A stretch of 64,000 bases of DNA from Streptomyces sp. NRRL S-340 (GTDB taxonomy: Bacteria; Actinomycetota; Actinomycetes; Streptomycetales; Streptomycetaceae). Every line of letters starts with the position of its first letter. Positions within the stretch are counted from its first letter, which is position 1. The notes beneath the pieces were generated by a model. The model was not told the origin of the DNA and did not search any database. It was given only the letters and a program-made list of their open reading frames with translations. This document shows, piece after piece, positions 57,512 to 64,000 of this stretch. The stretch is taken from the NCBI RefSeq assembly GCF_000720185.1, contig NZ_JOIY01000016.1:66630-130629 (forward strand), in the 5' to 3' direction. The translations under genes and the position numbers were made by a program.

Positions 57512-59641
57512 TCACGCCGGGACCGACGCCACGCCCGGCGCCAGGAACCGCTTGCCGTTGACGCGCTCGCTGACGCCCTCACGGTCCAGGTACGGCGTGA
57601 CGCCGCCCAGGTGGAAGGGCCAGCCCGCGCCGGTGATCAGGCACAGGTCGACGTCCTGGGCCTCGGCGACGACGCCCTCCTCCAGCATGAGCCCGATCTC
57701 CTGCGCGACCGCGTCCAGCACCCGCTCCCGGACCTGCTCCTCGGTCAGGACCACGTCGCCCTGCTTGAGCAGCGCGGCGACCTCCGGGTCCAGCTCCGGC
57801 TTGCCGCTGTCGTAGACGTAGAAGCCGCGCTTGCCGGCCTCGACGACCGCCTTGAGGTTCGGGGAGACCGTGAAGCGGTCCGGGAACGCCCTGTTGAGCG
57901 TCTCCGACACGTGCAGCCCGATCGCCGGGCCGACCAGCTCCAGCAGGACCAGCGGGGACATCGGCAGACCCAGCGGCTCGACCGCCTTCTCGGCGACCTC
58001 GACGGGGGTGCCCTCGTCGATGACGTTCTGGATCTCGCCCATGAAACGGGTCAGGATGCGGTTCACGACGAACGCCGGGGCGTCCTTGACCAGGACCGCG
58101 GTCTTCTTCAGCTTCCTGGCCACCGCGAACGCGGTCGCCAGCGACGCGTCGTCCGTCTGCTCGCCGCGGACGATCTCCAGCAGCGGCAGGACCGCGACCG
58201 GGTTGAAGAAGTGGAAGCCGACGACCCGCTCCGGGTGCTTCAGCTTCGACGCCATCTCCGACACCGACAGGGAGGAGGTGTTGGTGGCGAGGATCGCGTG
58301 CGCCGGGGCGACCGCCTCGACCTCCGCGAACACCTGCTGCTTGACGCCCATCTCCTCGAACACGGCCTCGATGACGAAGTCCGCGTCCGCGAAGCCCTCG
58401 GCCTTGTCCAGGACACCGGTGACCAGCGCCTTGAGGCGGTTGGCCTTGTCCTGGTTGATCCGGCCCTTGCCCAGCAGCTTCTCGATCTCGGCGTGGACGT
58501 AGCCCACGCCCTTGTCGATGCGCTCCTGGTCGATGTCCGTGAGGACGACGGGCACCTCGAGGCGGCGCAGGAACAGCAGGGCGAGCTGCGAGGCCATCAG
58601 ACCCGCGCCGACCACGCCGACCTTGGTGACCGGGCGGGCCAGGCTCTTGTCCGGGGCGCCGGCGGGGCGCTTGCCGCGCTTCTGCACCAGGTTGAACGAG
58701 TAGATCCCGGCGCGCAGTTCACCGCCCATGATCAGGTCCGCGAGGGCCTGGTCCTCGGCGTCGTAACCCGCCTGGAGGTCGCCGTCCTTGGCGGCGGCGA
58801 TGATGTCCAGGGCGCGATAGGCGGCCGGAGCCGCGCCGTGCACCTTGGAGTCGGCGATGAACCGGCCGCGTGCGACGGCCTGGTCCCAGCCCTCGCCGCG
58901 GTCGACCGCCGGACGCTCCACGGCGATCTCGCCCTTGAGGACGGACGCCGTCCAGAGCAGCGACTGCTCCAGGAAGTCCGCGCCCTCGAACAGCGCGTCC
59001 GCGATGCCGAGTTCGTAGACCTGCTTGCCCTTGAGCTGCCGGTTCTGGTTGAGCGAGTTCTCGATGATGACGGTCACGGCGTTGTCCGCGCCGATCAGGT
59101 TCGGCAGCAGCGTGCAGCCGCCCCAGCCGGGGACCAGGCCGAGGAAGACCTCGGGCAGCGAGAACGCCGGGAGGGCCGCGGACACCGTGCGGTAGGTGCA
59201 GTGCAGGCCGACCTCGACGCCGCCGCCCATCGCCGCGCCGTTGTAGTACGCGAAGGTGGGCACGGCGAGCTTCGCGAGCCGCTTGAAGACCTCGTGGCCG
59301 CCCTTGCCGATGGCCAGCGCGTGGTCGTGCTGCTTGAGCAGCTCCACGCCCTTGAGGTCCGCGCCGACCGCGAAGATGAACGGCTTGCCGGTGACGCCGA
59401 CGCCGACGATCCCGCCGTCCGCGGCCTCCTTCTCGACCTGGTCGATCGCGGTGTTCAGGTTCGCGAGCGAGGCCGGTCCGAAGGTGGTCGGCTTGGTGTG
59501 GTCCAGGCCGTTGTCCAGGGTGATGAGCGCGAAGCGCCCGGCGCCCAGCGGCAGGTCGAAGTGGCGTACGTGCGCCTGCGTGACGACCTCGTCCGGGAAC
59601 AGTTCGGCCGCGCCCTTCAGGAGTTCAGCGGTGGTGCTCAC
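57512..59641 (-). CDS. Fatty oxidation complex alpha subunit (enoyl-CoA hydratase/3-hydroxyacyl-CoA dehydrogenase)
   Basis: The 709-residue bifunctional enzyme hydrates enoyl-CoA and oxidises 3-hydroxyacyl-CoA. The N-terminal crotonase half shows AVGADLKGVELL and NGAAMGGGVEVGLHCTYRTV, then GLVPGWGGCTLLP. The NAD half starts VTKVGVVGAGLMASQLALLF, with ATNTSSLSVSEMASKLKHPE and VGFHFFNPVAVLPLLEIVRG. GTG at 59641 overlaps the thiolase stop by 4 bases, so the two are made together as a FadB/FadA-like complex. It serves long-chain or acyl-CoA beta-oxidation in the cytoplasm. Confidence 0.93.
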   Translation of the reverse strand: MSTTAELLKGAAELFPDEVVTQAHVRHFDLPLGAGRFALITLDNGLDHTKPTTFGPASLANLNTAIDQVEKEAADGGIVGVGVTGKPFIFAVGADLKGVELLKQHDHALAIGKGGHEVFKRLAKLAVPTFAYYNGAAMGGGVEVGLHCTYRTVSAALPAFSLPEVFLGLVPGWGGCTLLPNLIGADNAVTVIIENSLNQNRQLKGKQVYELGIADALFEGADFLEQSLLWTASVLKGEIAVERPAVDRGEGWDQAVARGRFIADSKVHGAAPAAYRALDIIAAAKDGDLQAGYDAEDQALADLIMGGELRAGIYSFNLVQKRGKRPAGAPDKSLARPVTKVGVVGAGLMASQLALLFLRRLEVPVVLTDIDQERIDKGVGYVHAEIEKLLGKGRINQDKANRLKALVTGVLDKAEGFADADFVIEAVFEEMGVKQQVFAEVEAVAPAHAILATNTSSLSVSEMASKLKHPERVVGFHFFNPVAVLPLLEIVRGEQTDDASLATAFAVARKLKKTAVLVKDAPAFVVNRILTRFMGEIQNVIDEGTPVEVAEKAVEPLGLPMSPLVLLELVGPAIGLHVSETLNRAFPDRFTVSPNLKAVVEAGKRGFYVYDSGKPELDPEVAALLKQGDVVLTEEQVRERVLDAVAQEIGLMLEEGVVAEAQDVDLCLITGAGWPFHLGGVTPYLDREGVSERVNGKRFLAPGVASVPA

Positions 59642-60858
59642 TTGTCGCCTCCGTCGAAGTGCGGGTTCTCCCAGATGACCGTCGCGCCCATGCCGAAGCC
59701 GACGCACATGGTGGTCACGCCGTAGCGGACGTGCGGCTGCTCCTCGAACTGGCGGGCCAGCTGCGTCATCAGCCGGACGCCGGAGGAGGCCAGCGGGTGG
59801 CCGAAGGCGATGGCGCCGCCGTACTGGTTGACGCGCTCGTCGTCGTCCGCGATGCCGTAGTGGTCGAGGAAGGCCAGCACCTGGACGGCGAAGGCCTCGT
59901 TGATCTCGAACAGGCCGATGTCGGAGATGGACAGCCCGGCCTTGGCCAGCGCCTTCTCCGTCGCCGGGATCGGGCCGTAGCCCATGACCTCGGGCTCCAC
60001 GCCCGCGAAGGCGTAGGAGACCAGGCGCATCTTGACCGGCAGGCCGTTCTCGCGGGCGAACTCCTCGCTGGCGATCACGGAGGCGGTGGCGCCGTCGTTG
60101 AGACCGGCCGCGTTGCCCGCGGTGACCCGGCCGTGCACCCGGAACGGCGTCTTGAGGCCGGCCAGGTTCTCCAAGGTGGTGCCCGGGCGCATCGGCTCGT
60201 CCGCGGTGACCAGGCCCCAGCCGGTCTCGCCGCCCTCGGGCGTGGTGCGGCGCACGGAGATCGGGACCAGGTCGGCCTGGATCTTTCCGTTCGCGTAGGC
60301 CTTGGCGGCCTTCTCCTGGGAGCGGACCGCGTACTCGTCGGCGCGCAGCTTGGTGATCTGCGGGTAGCGGTCGTGCAGGTTCTCCGCGGTCATGCCCATG
60401 AACAGGGCGGACTCGTCGACCAGCTTCTCGCTCACGAACCGCGGGTTGGGGTCGACGCCCTCGCCCATCGGGTGGCGGCCCATGTGCTCGACACCGCCCG
60501 CGATGGCGACGTCGTACGCGCCGAAGGCGACGGAGCCGGCCACCGTGGTCACGGCGGTCAGCGCGCCCGCGCACATGCGGTCGATCGAGTAGCCGGGAAC
60601 CGAGGTGGGCAGACCCGCGAGGATGCCGGCCGTGCGGCCGATGGTCAGGCCCTGGTCGCCGATCTGCGTGGTCGCGGCGATGGCGACCTCGTCGACCTTC
60701 TTCGGGTCGAGACCGGGATTGCGGCGCAGCAGCTCCCGGATCGCCTTCACGACGAGGTCGTCGGCGCGGGTCTCGTGGTAGATGCCCTTCGGGCCCGCCT
60801 TGCCGAACGGGGTGCGGACGCCGTCGACGAAGACGACGTCCCTGACGGTACGAGGCAC
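59638..60858 (-). CDS. Acetyl-CoA acyltransferase (thiolase), beta-oxidation
   Basis: The 406-residue thiolase cleaves 3-ketoacyl-CoA. The nucleophilic Cys lies in SIDRMCAGALTAV, the His motif is INEAFAVQVLAF, and the C-terminal Cys is in TTMCVGFGMGATVIWE. GGAIAFGHPLASSGVR is the usual GHP signature. GTG at 60858 follows GGAGGAGA. It is the first gene of a two-gene operon with the alpha subunit. A 24-bp palindrome 45 bases upstream is the likely operator. Confidence 0.94.
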   Translation of the reverse strand: MPRTVRDVVFVDGVRTPFGKAGPKGIYHETRADDLVVKAIRELLRRNPGLDPKKVDEVAIAATTQIGDQGLTIGRTAGILAGLPTSVPGYSIDRMCAGALTAVTTVAGSVAFGAYDVAIAGGVEHMGRHPMGEGVDPNPRFVSEKLVDESALFMGMTAENLHDRYPQITKLRADEYAVRSQEKAAKAYANGKIQADLVPISVRRTTPEGGETGWGLVTADEPMRPGTTLENLAGLKTPFRVHGRVTAGNAAGLNDGATASVIASEEFARENGLPVKMRLVSYAFAGVEPEVMGYGPIPATEKALAKAGLSISDIGLFEINEAFAVQVLAFLDHYGIADDDERVNQYGGAIAFGHPLASSGVRLMTQLARQFEEQPHVRYGVTTMCVGFGMGATVIWENPHFDGGDK

Positions 60859-60902
60859 GATGGCTCTCCTCCAGGGTGCGGAATGGCACTGCTGCGACGC
60901 GC

Positions 60903-60926
60903 AGCGCTGAGCGCGCGCTCAGCGCT
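60903..60926. promoter_or_regulatory. 24-bp perfect palindrome upstream of the thiolase operon
   Basis: The half-site AGCGCTGAGCGC is followed directly by its complement with no spacer. It begins 45 bases before the thiolase start, near the expected promoter. Its form suits a TetR-family fatty-acid-degradation repressor sensitive to acyl-CoA (inference). Confidence 0.6.
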
Positions 60927-61052
60927 CATGCTACTCGCGGGTAATGTGACTGCACAGTCCCCCCACCCCAAGCGGCGAACGTCACACCGAAAGGGGTGCA
61001 CGACGAACCGCCATCGGAAGCGTCCCGAAGCGGACCCGGGGATCTCCACCCG

Positions 61053-61430
61053 GGAAGGGCCGCGGCGAACTGCGCGAGCCCCCCCGCGGACGGGCCACTC
61101 GCCCCACCGCCCAGGCCGCTACGCCGCCCAGGCGGCTCCGGCGCTCGGGCGCTTCCCGGGCGGGGTCATGGGCCTCCGGACGGCCGTCGCGCACGCGCCG
61201 GAAGGGGCGCGGGGAACTGCGCGAGCACCCCCGCGGACTGGCTACTCGCCCCGCCGCCCAGGCCGCTACGGCGCTCGGGCGCTTCCCGGGGGGCCGTGGG
61301 CCTCCGGACGGCCGTCGCAGACGGCGCCGGAAGGGGCGCGGGGAACTGCGCGAGCAACCCCCGCGGACGGGCCGCTCGCCCCGCCGCCCAGGCCGCTACG
61401 GCGACCAAGCCGCTACGGCGCCCAGGCCCC
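61053..61430. repeat. Three tandem copies of a Streptomyces intergenic repeat
   Basis: Copies begin at 61053, 61200 and 61329, each opening with a form of GGAAGGGGCGCGGGGAACTG followed by CGCGAGC. The first copy is longer (147 bp), the second 129 bp, and the third is cut at about 61430. The opening block GGGGCGCGGGGAACTGCGCGA is one I recognise from intergenic regions throughout Streptomyces genomes. Copies two and three are the most alike. Confidence 0.8.
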
Positions 61431-61485
61431 CAGGAGCCCGCCCGGCGAGGCCACGCGCACCCCGTCCCGCAGCCGCCGCAGGCAC

Positions 61486-62679
61486 CTACGCTCCGTCGCC
61501 GCCGCTCCCCAGCGCCGCGACCAGGACCGGCGTCACCAGCTCGACCTGCCACGGCCGCGCCCCGTACCCCGCGAGGGCCGCGCCGACGGCCTCGCCGTCG
61601 GACGGCTTCGGTGGTTCCCAGCACAGCCGCCGCACCGCGTCCGGCGCCACCAGGTTCTCCTGGGGCAGGCTGAGCTGCTCGGCGAGCCCGGAGACCGCCG
61701 CGCGGGCCGCGGAGAGCCGCGCGGCCGCCGCCGGGTCCTTGTCGGCCCACGCCCGCGGCGGCGGGGGGCCGGTCACGGTCTGGCCCTGCTGCGGCAGCGC
61801 CGACTCGGGCAGGGCCCTGGCCCGGTCCACCGCGGCCTGCCACTGCTCCAGCTGGCGCCGCCCCATCCGGTGCCCGAAGCCGGTCAGCGCGGCGAGGGCG
61901 TGCGCGTTGGCCGGCACGGCGAGCGCGGCCTGGACGATGGCGGCGTCCGAGAGCACCTTGCCCGGCGACACGTCGCGGCGCTGCGCGATCCGGTCCCGGG
62001 TCTGCCACAGCTCCCGTACGACGGCGAGCTGCCGCCTGCGCCGCACCTTGTGCATGCCGGAGGTGCGCCGCCAGGGGTCCTTGCGGGGCTCGGGCGGCGG
62101 CGCGGAGGCGATGGCGTCGAACTCCTGGAGGGCCCAGTCCAGCTTGCCCTGCCGGTCCAGCTCCTTCTCCAGGGCGTCGCGCAGGTCGACGAGGAGTTCC
62201 ACGTCGAGGGCGGCGTAGCGCAGCCAGGGTTCGGGCAGCGGCCGGGTGGACCAGTCGACGGCGGAGTGGCCCTTCTCCAGGACGAAACCGAGCACGTTCT
62301 CGACCATGGCGCCCAGGCCCACGCGCGGGAAACCGGCGAGGCGGCCGGCCAGCTCGGTGTCGAACAGCCGGGTCGGGACCATGCCTATCTCGCGCAGGCA
62401 CGGCAGGTCCTGGGTCGCCGCGTGCAGCACCCACTCCACGCCGGTCAGCGCCTCGCCGAGGCCGGACAGGTCGGGGCAGCCGACGGGGTCGATCAGCGCC
62501 GTCCCCGCGCCCTGGCGGCGCAGCTGCACCAGGTAGGCGCGCTGCCCGTAGCGGTAGCCGGAGGCGCGCTCGGCGTCGACGGCGACGGGACCGGAGCCGG
62601 CGGCGAAGGCGGCGACCACCTCCGCCAGCGCCGCGGGGTCGGCGATCACGGGCGGAATGCCCTCGCGCGGTTCGAGCAA
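61486..62679 (-). CDS. rnd: Ribonuclease D
   Basis: This is a DEDD-type 3'-5' exoribonuclease with 397 residues from the first usable start. GPVAVDAERASGYRYGQRAY gives the D-x-E pair, LFDTELAGRLAG the third acidic site, and LRYAALDVELLVDLR the Y-x3-D motif. An HRDC-like domain follows after about residue 200. The 5' end is unclear. TTG at 62679 is the first possible start after the in-frame stop at 62815-62817. However, the open frame before it (QETAADSPL ... GAPIPL) looks coding-like and contains no ATG, GTG or TTG. Its role is tRNA 3' maturation and RNA decay. Confidence 0.85.
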   Translation of the reverse strand: MLEPREGIPPVIADPAALAEVVAAFAAGSGPVAVDAERASGYRYGQRAYLVQLRRQGAGTALIDPVGCPDLSGLGEALTGVEWVLHAATQDLPCLREIGMVPTRLFDTELAGRLAGFPRVGLGAMVENVLGFVLEKGHSAVDWSTRPLPEPWLRYAALDVELLVDLRDALEKELDRQGKLDWALQEFDAIASAPPPEPRKDPWRRTSGMHKVRRRRQLAVVRELWQTRDRIAQRRDVSPGKVLSDAAIVQAALAVPANAHALAALTGFGHRMGRRQLEQWQAAVDRARALPESALPQQGQTVTGPPPPRAWADKDPAAAARLSAARAAVSGLAEQLSLPQENLVAPDAVRRLCWEPPKPSDGEAVGAALAGYGARPWQVELVTPVLVAALGSGGDGA

Positions 62680-62978
62680 CGGGATCGGCGCCCCCGTGTC
62701 AGAAGTTCCGCCGTCGTCCGGAGGGGCGCCTCCGGTGGTGCGCAGTGGGCTGTCTGCTGCGGTTTCTTGGGCGCCGGGGGTCGTGAACCGGTCAGGTCGG
62801 GGGACACGTCCGGTTCACGGCCGGTACGGGGCAGGGGCCGGTGCGCCGGGGGGAAGGAGCACGGCGCGGAGGTGAACCGGAGGGGGAGGAGACGGGGTGG
62901 AAAGGGACGGGCGGTGGAGTGACGGGCGGCGGCCGATCGGGGGAGTGCCGGCGGCCGGGCGCGGGGCGGTGGGGGGTG

Positions 62979-63635
62979 TCAGTGGATGATGCCGGTGCGC
63001 AGGGCCACGGCGACCATCCCGGCGCGGTCGCCCGTGCCGAGCTTGCGGGCGATGCGGGCGAGGTGGCTCTTGACGGTCAGCGCGGACAGGCCCATCGAGA
63101 CGCCGATCGCCTTGTTCGACTGTCCCTCGGCGACCAGCCGCAGCACCTCGACCTCACGGCCGGACAGCTCGCGGTAGCCGCCCGGGTGGCTCGGGGCACC
63201 CGGGGGACGGCGGTGCAGCCGGGCGGCGCCGATGGGAGCGGCGCCCGGACGGGTGGGGAGTCCGACATTGGTACGGGTGCCGGTGACGACGTAGCCCTTG
63301 ACACCGCCCGCGAGGGCGTTGCGCACGGCGCCGATGTCGTCGGCGGCGGACAGGGCCAGGCCGTTGGGCCAGCCGGCGGCACGGGTCTCGGACAGCAGCG
63401 TGAGCCCGGAGCCGTCGGGCAGGTGCACGTCGGCGACGCAGATGTCGCGCGGGTTGCCGATGCGCGGACGGGCCTCCGCGACGGACGACGCCTCGATGAC
63501 GTCACGGACTCCGAGTGCCCACAGGTGACGGGTGACGGTGGAACGGACGCGCGGGTCCGCCACGACGACCATGGCGGTCGGCTTGTTCGGGCGGTAGGCG
63601 ACCAGGCTTGCGGGCTGCTCGAGGAGAACGGACAC
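62979..63635 (-). CDS. whiI: Sporulation response-regulator-like protein WhiI
   Basis: The 218-residue protein has an N-terminal receiver-like domain and a C-terminal LuxR/NarL HTH (YRELSGREVEVLRLVAEGQS, then NKAIGVSMGLSALTVKSHLA). The receiver is atypical. The paired acidic residues near the N-terminus are reduced to VVVADPRVR, and the switch region reads LALSAADDIG. WhiI of S. coelicolor is known as a late-sporulation regulator with an incomplete phosphorylation pocket, and the recalled sequence agrees closely. GTG at 63635 follows AGGAGG. A sigma-WhiG-like promoter lies upstream. Confidence 0.9.
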   Translation of the reverse strand: MSVLLEQPASLVAYRPNKPTAMVVVADPRVRSTVTRHLWALGVRDVIEASSVAEARPRIGNPRDICVADVHLPDGSGLTLLSETRAAGWPNGLALSAADDIGAVRNALAGGVKGYVVTGTRTNVGLPTRPGAAPIGAARLHRRPPGAPSHPGGYRELSGREVEVLRLVAEGQSNKAIGVSMGLSALTVKSHLARIARKLGTGDRAGMVAVALRTGIIH

Positions 63636-63716
63636 CAGGCCTCCTGGGGGTGGGGGGGACGGGGCCGGCTTGTGGGGAGGAAGCCGGTACGAACCGTGCT
63701 TGCTAGGTCACAGTCG

Positions 63717-63744
63717 TCTTCGGCATCAAACCCGTTGTCCTTTA
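63717..63744 (-). promoter_or_regulatory. Sigma-WhiG-like promoter of whiI
   Basis: On the minus strand TAAA (63744-63741) is followed after 16 bases by GCCGAAGA (63724-63717). Sigma-28/WhiG promoters have TAAA, 15-16 bases, GCCGATAA. whiI is known to depend on WhiG. Transcription would begin about 75 bases before the GTG. Confidence 0.65.
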
Positions 63745-63921
63745 GAGAATGATCACGATCTGGTGAGTAACAATGCGTGCAATTCGGACACACTGTCGAT
63801 CATCCGAAGGTCGAATCGGTTCACTCGGGGCCGTTCGGGGTCGTTACCTGCTCGAAAGTGGCCGTATCGACAAAGACACGGCAAGGAGCCGGTAAGACGA
63901 ACGGCGGCGGGCGCACGACAG

Positions 63922-63957
63922 CGGCCGGCCCGGGCGGAGCACCGCCCGGGCCGGCCG
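63922..63957. terminator. Strong hairpin near the window end
   Basis: The 16-base arms CGGCCGGCCCGGGCGG and its exact complement enclose the loop AGCA. It probably ends a minus-strand gene that lies beyond 64000, insulating whiI. Confidence 0.7.
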
Positions 63958-64000
63958 GAAAAGCGGGGAGGAAGGGGGGAGAAGGGGGAGAAGGGGGAGA

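Larger units (their letters stand above)
60859..61485. other. Long intergenic region with tandem 129-bp repeats
   Basis: This 627-bp stretch has no gene. From the right of the thiolase start it contains the 24-bp palindrome, an AT-richer stretch (60927-60975), then three tandem copies of an intergenic repeat up to about 61430. Confidence 0.6.
63636..64000. other. Region upstream of whiI to window end
   Basis: This 365-bp region contains the whiI promoter, a relatively AT-rich tract (63720-63790) and a strong hairpin near the end. The last 22 bases are a short G-rich tandem (AGAAGGGGG units). No gene begins here. Confidence 0.5.

Noticed and set aside
61053..61430. CRISPR-like array
   Set aside because: The units are about 129 bp, not identical, and have no short-repeat/spacer pattern. 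They are copies of a Streptomyces intergenic element.
59659..62922. Plus-strand open frame of about 1,090 codons antisense to thiolase, repeat and RNase D
   Set aside because: It crosses two clear minus-strand genes and an intergenic repeat, with composition typical of a shadow frame.

Overview
The window is high-GC actinobacterial DNA that reads as a Streptomyces chromosome. Codons are strongly GC-biased at the third position, GTG starts and 4-base GTGA stop/start overlaps are frequent, and many lipoproteins and Tat-like leaders occur. From memory, the gene order (ornithine carbamoyltransferase ... aconitase, GH92, ngcEFG, rok7B7, xylFGH, dxs, Stealth genes, fatty-acid oxidation pair, RNase D, whiI) matches the S. 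coelicolor SCO5976-SCO6029 region. That match is recalled and was not searched. I found no rRNA, tRNA, CRISPR, insertion sequence or prophage.

Left part (1-21.1 kb). After the 3' end of an ornithine carbamoyltransferase gene and an RsbW-like ATPase comes a cluster (1.2-9.0 kb) that fits aerobic 2-aminobenzoate (anthranilate) breakdown through CoA thioesters. It contains an enoyl-CoA hydratase, a fused FAD monooxygenase/Old-Yellow-Enzyme reductase, a PaaX-type regulator, an aryl-CoA ligase, an acyl-CoA dehydrogenase and a RidA-like protein. An identical dyad (TGAC-gaca-GTCA) lies in front of both outward transcription units. Next come a small secreted protein, a pair of overlapping ATP-grasp ligases behind a 28-bp palindrome, a divergent MFS exporter/LysR pair, two small proteins sharing an R-I-Y-Q-A motif, a lipoprotein, an XRE-MurA fusion with a palindrome at its start, and a lipoprotein fusing a PIG-L deacetylase to a beta-propeller.

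Middle part (21.1-46.2 kb). Aconitase has a promoter region with two kinds of dyad. Two convergent GH92 alpha-mannosidases share the operator GACAACGTTGTC. Then come the chitobiose/GlcNAc ABC transporter ngcEFG, the ROK regulator rok7B7 and the xylose transporter xylFGH, so this is a carbohydrate-acquisition island. It is followed by dxs (isoprenoid precursor), an APC-family amino-acid permease, a NYN-type nuclease-like protein and a stand-alone propeller related to the one fused to PIG-L.

Right part (46.4-64 kb). A LytR-CpsA-Psr ligase gene stands divergent to a tightly coupled six-gene operon: three Stealth-family phosphotransferase paralogues, a GT4 glycosyltransferase, an SGNH esterase and an endonuclease/exonuclease/phosphatase-fold lipoprotein. 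Together these look like a cell-wall glycopolymer (phospho-sugar polymer) pathway. The middle Stealth paralogue has lost the catalytic-looking motifs. The window ends with a thiolase/FadB-type beta-oxidation operon behind a 24-bp perfect palindrome, a tandem copy of a common Streptomyces intergenic repeat, RNase D, and the sporulation regulator whiI with a sigma-WhiG-like promoter.
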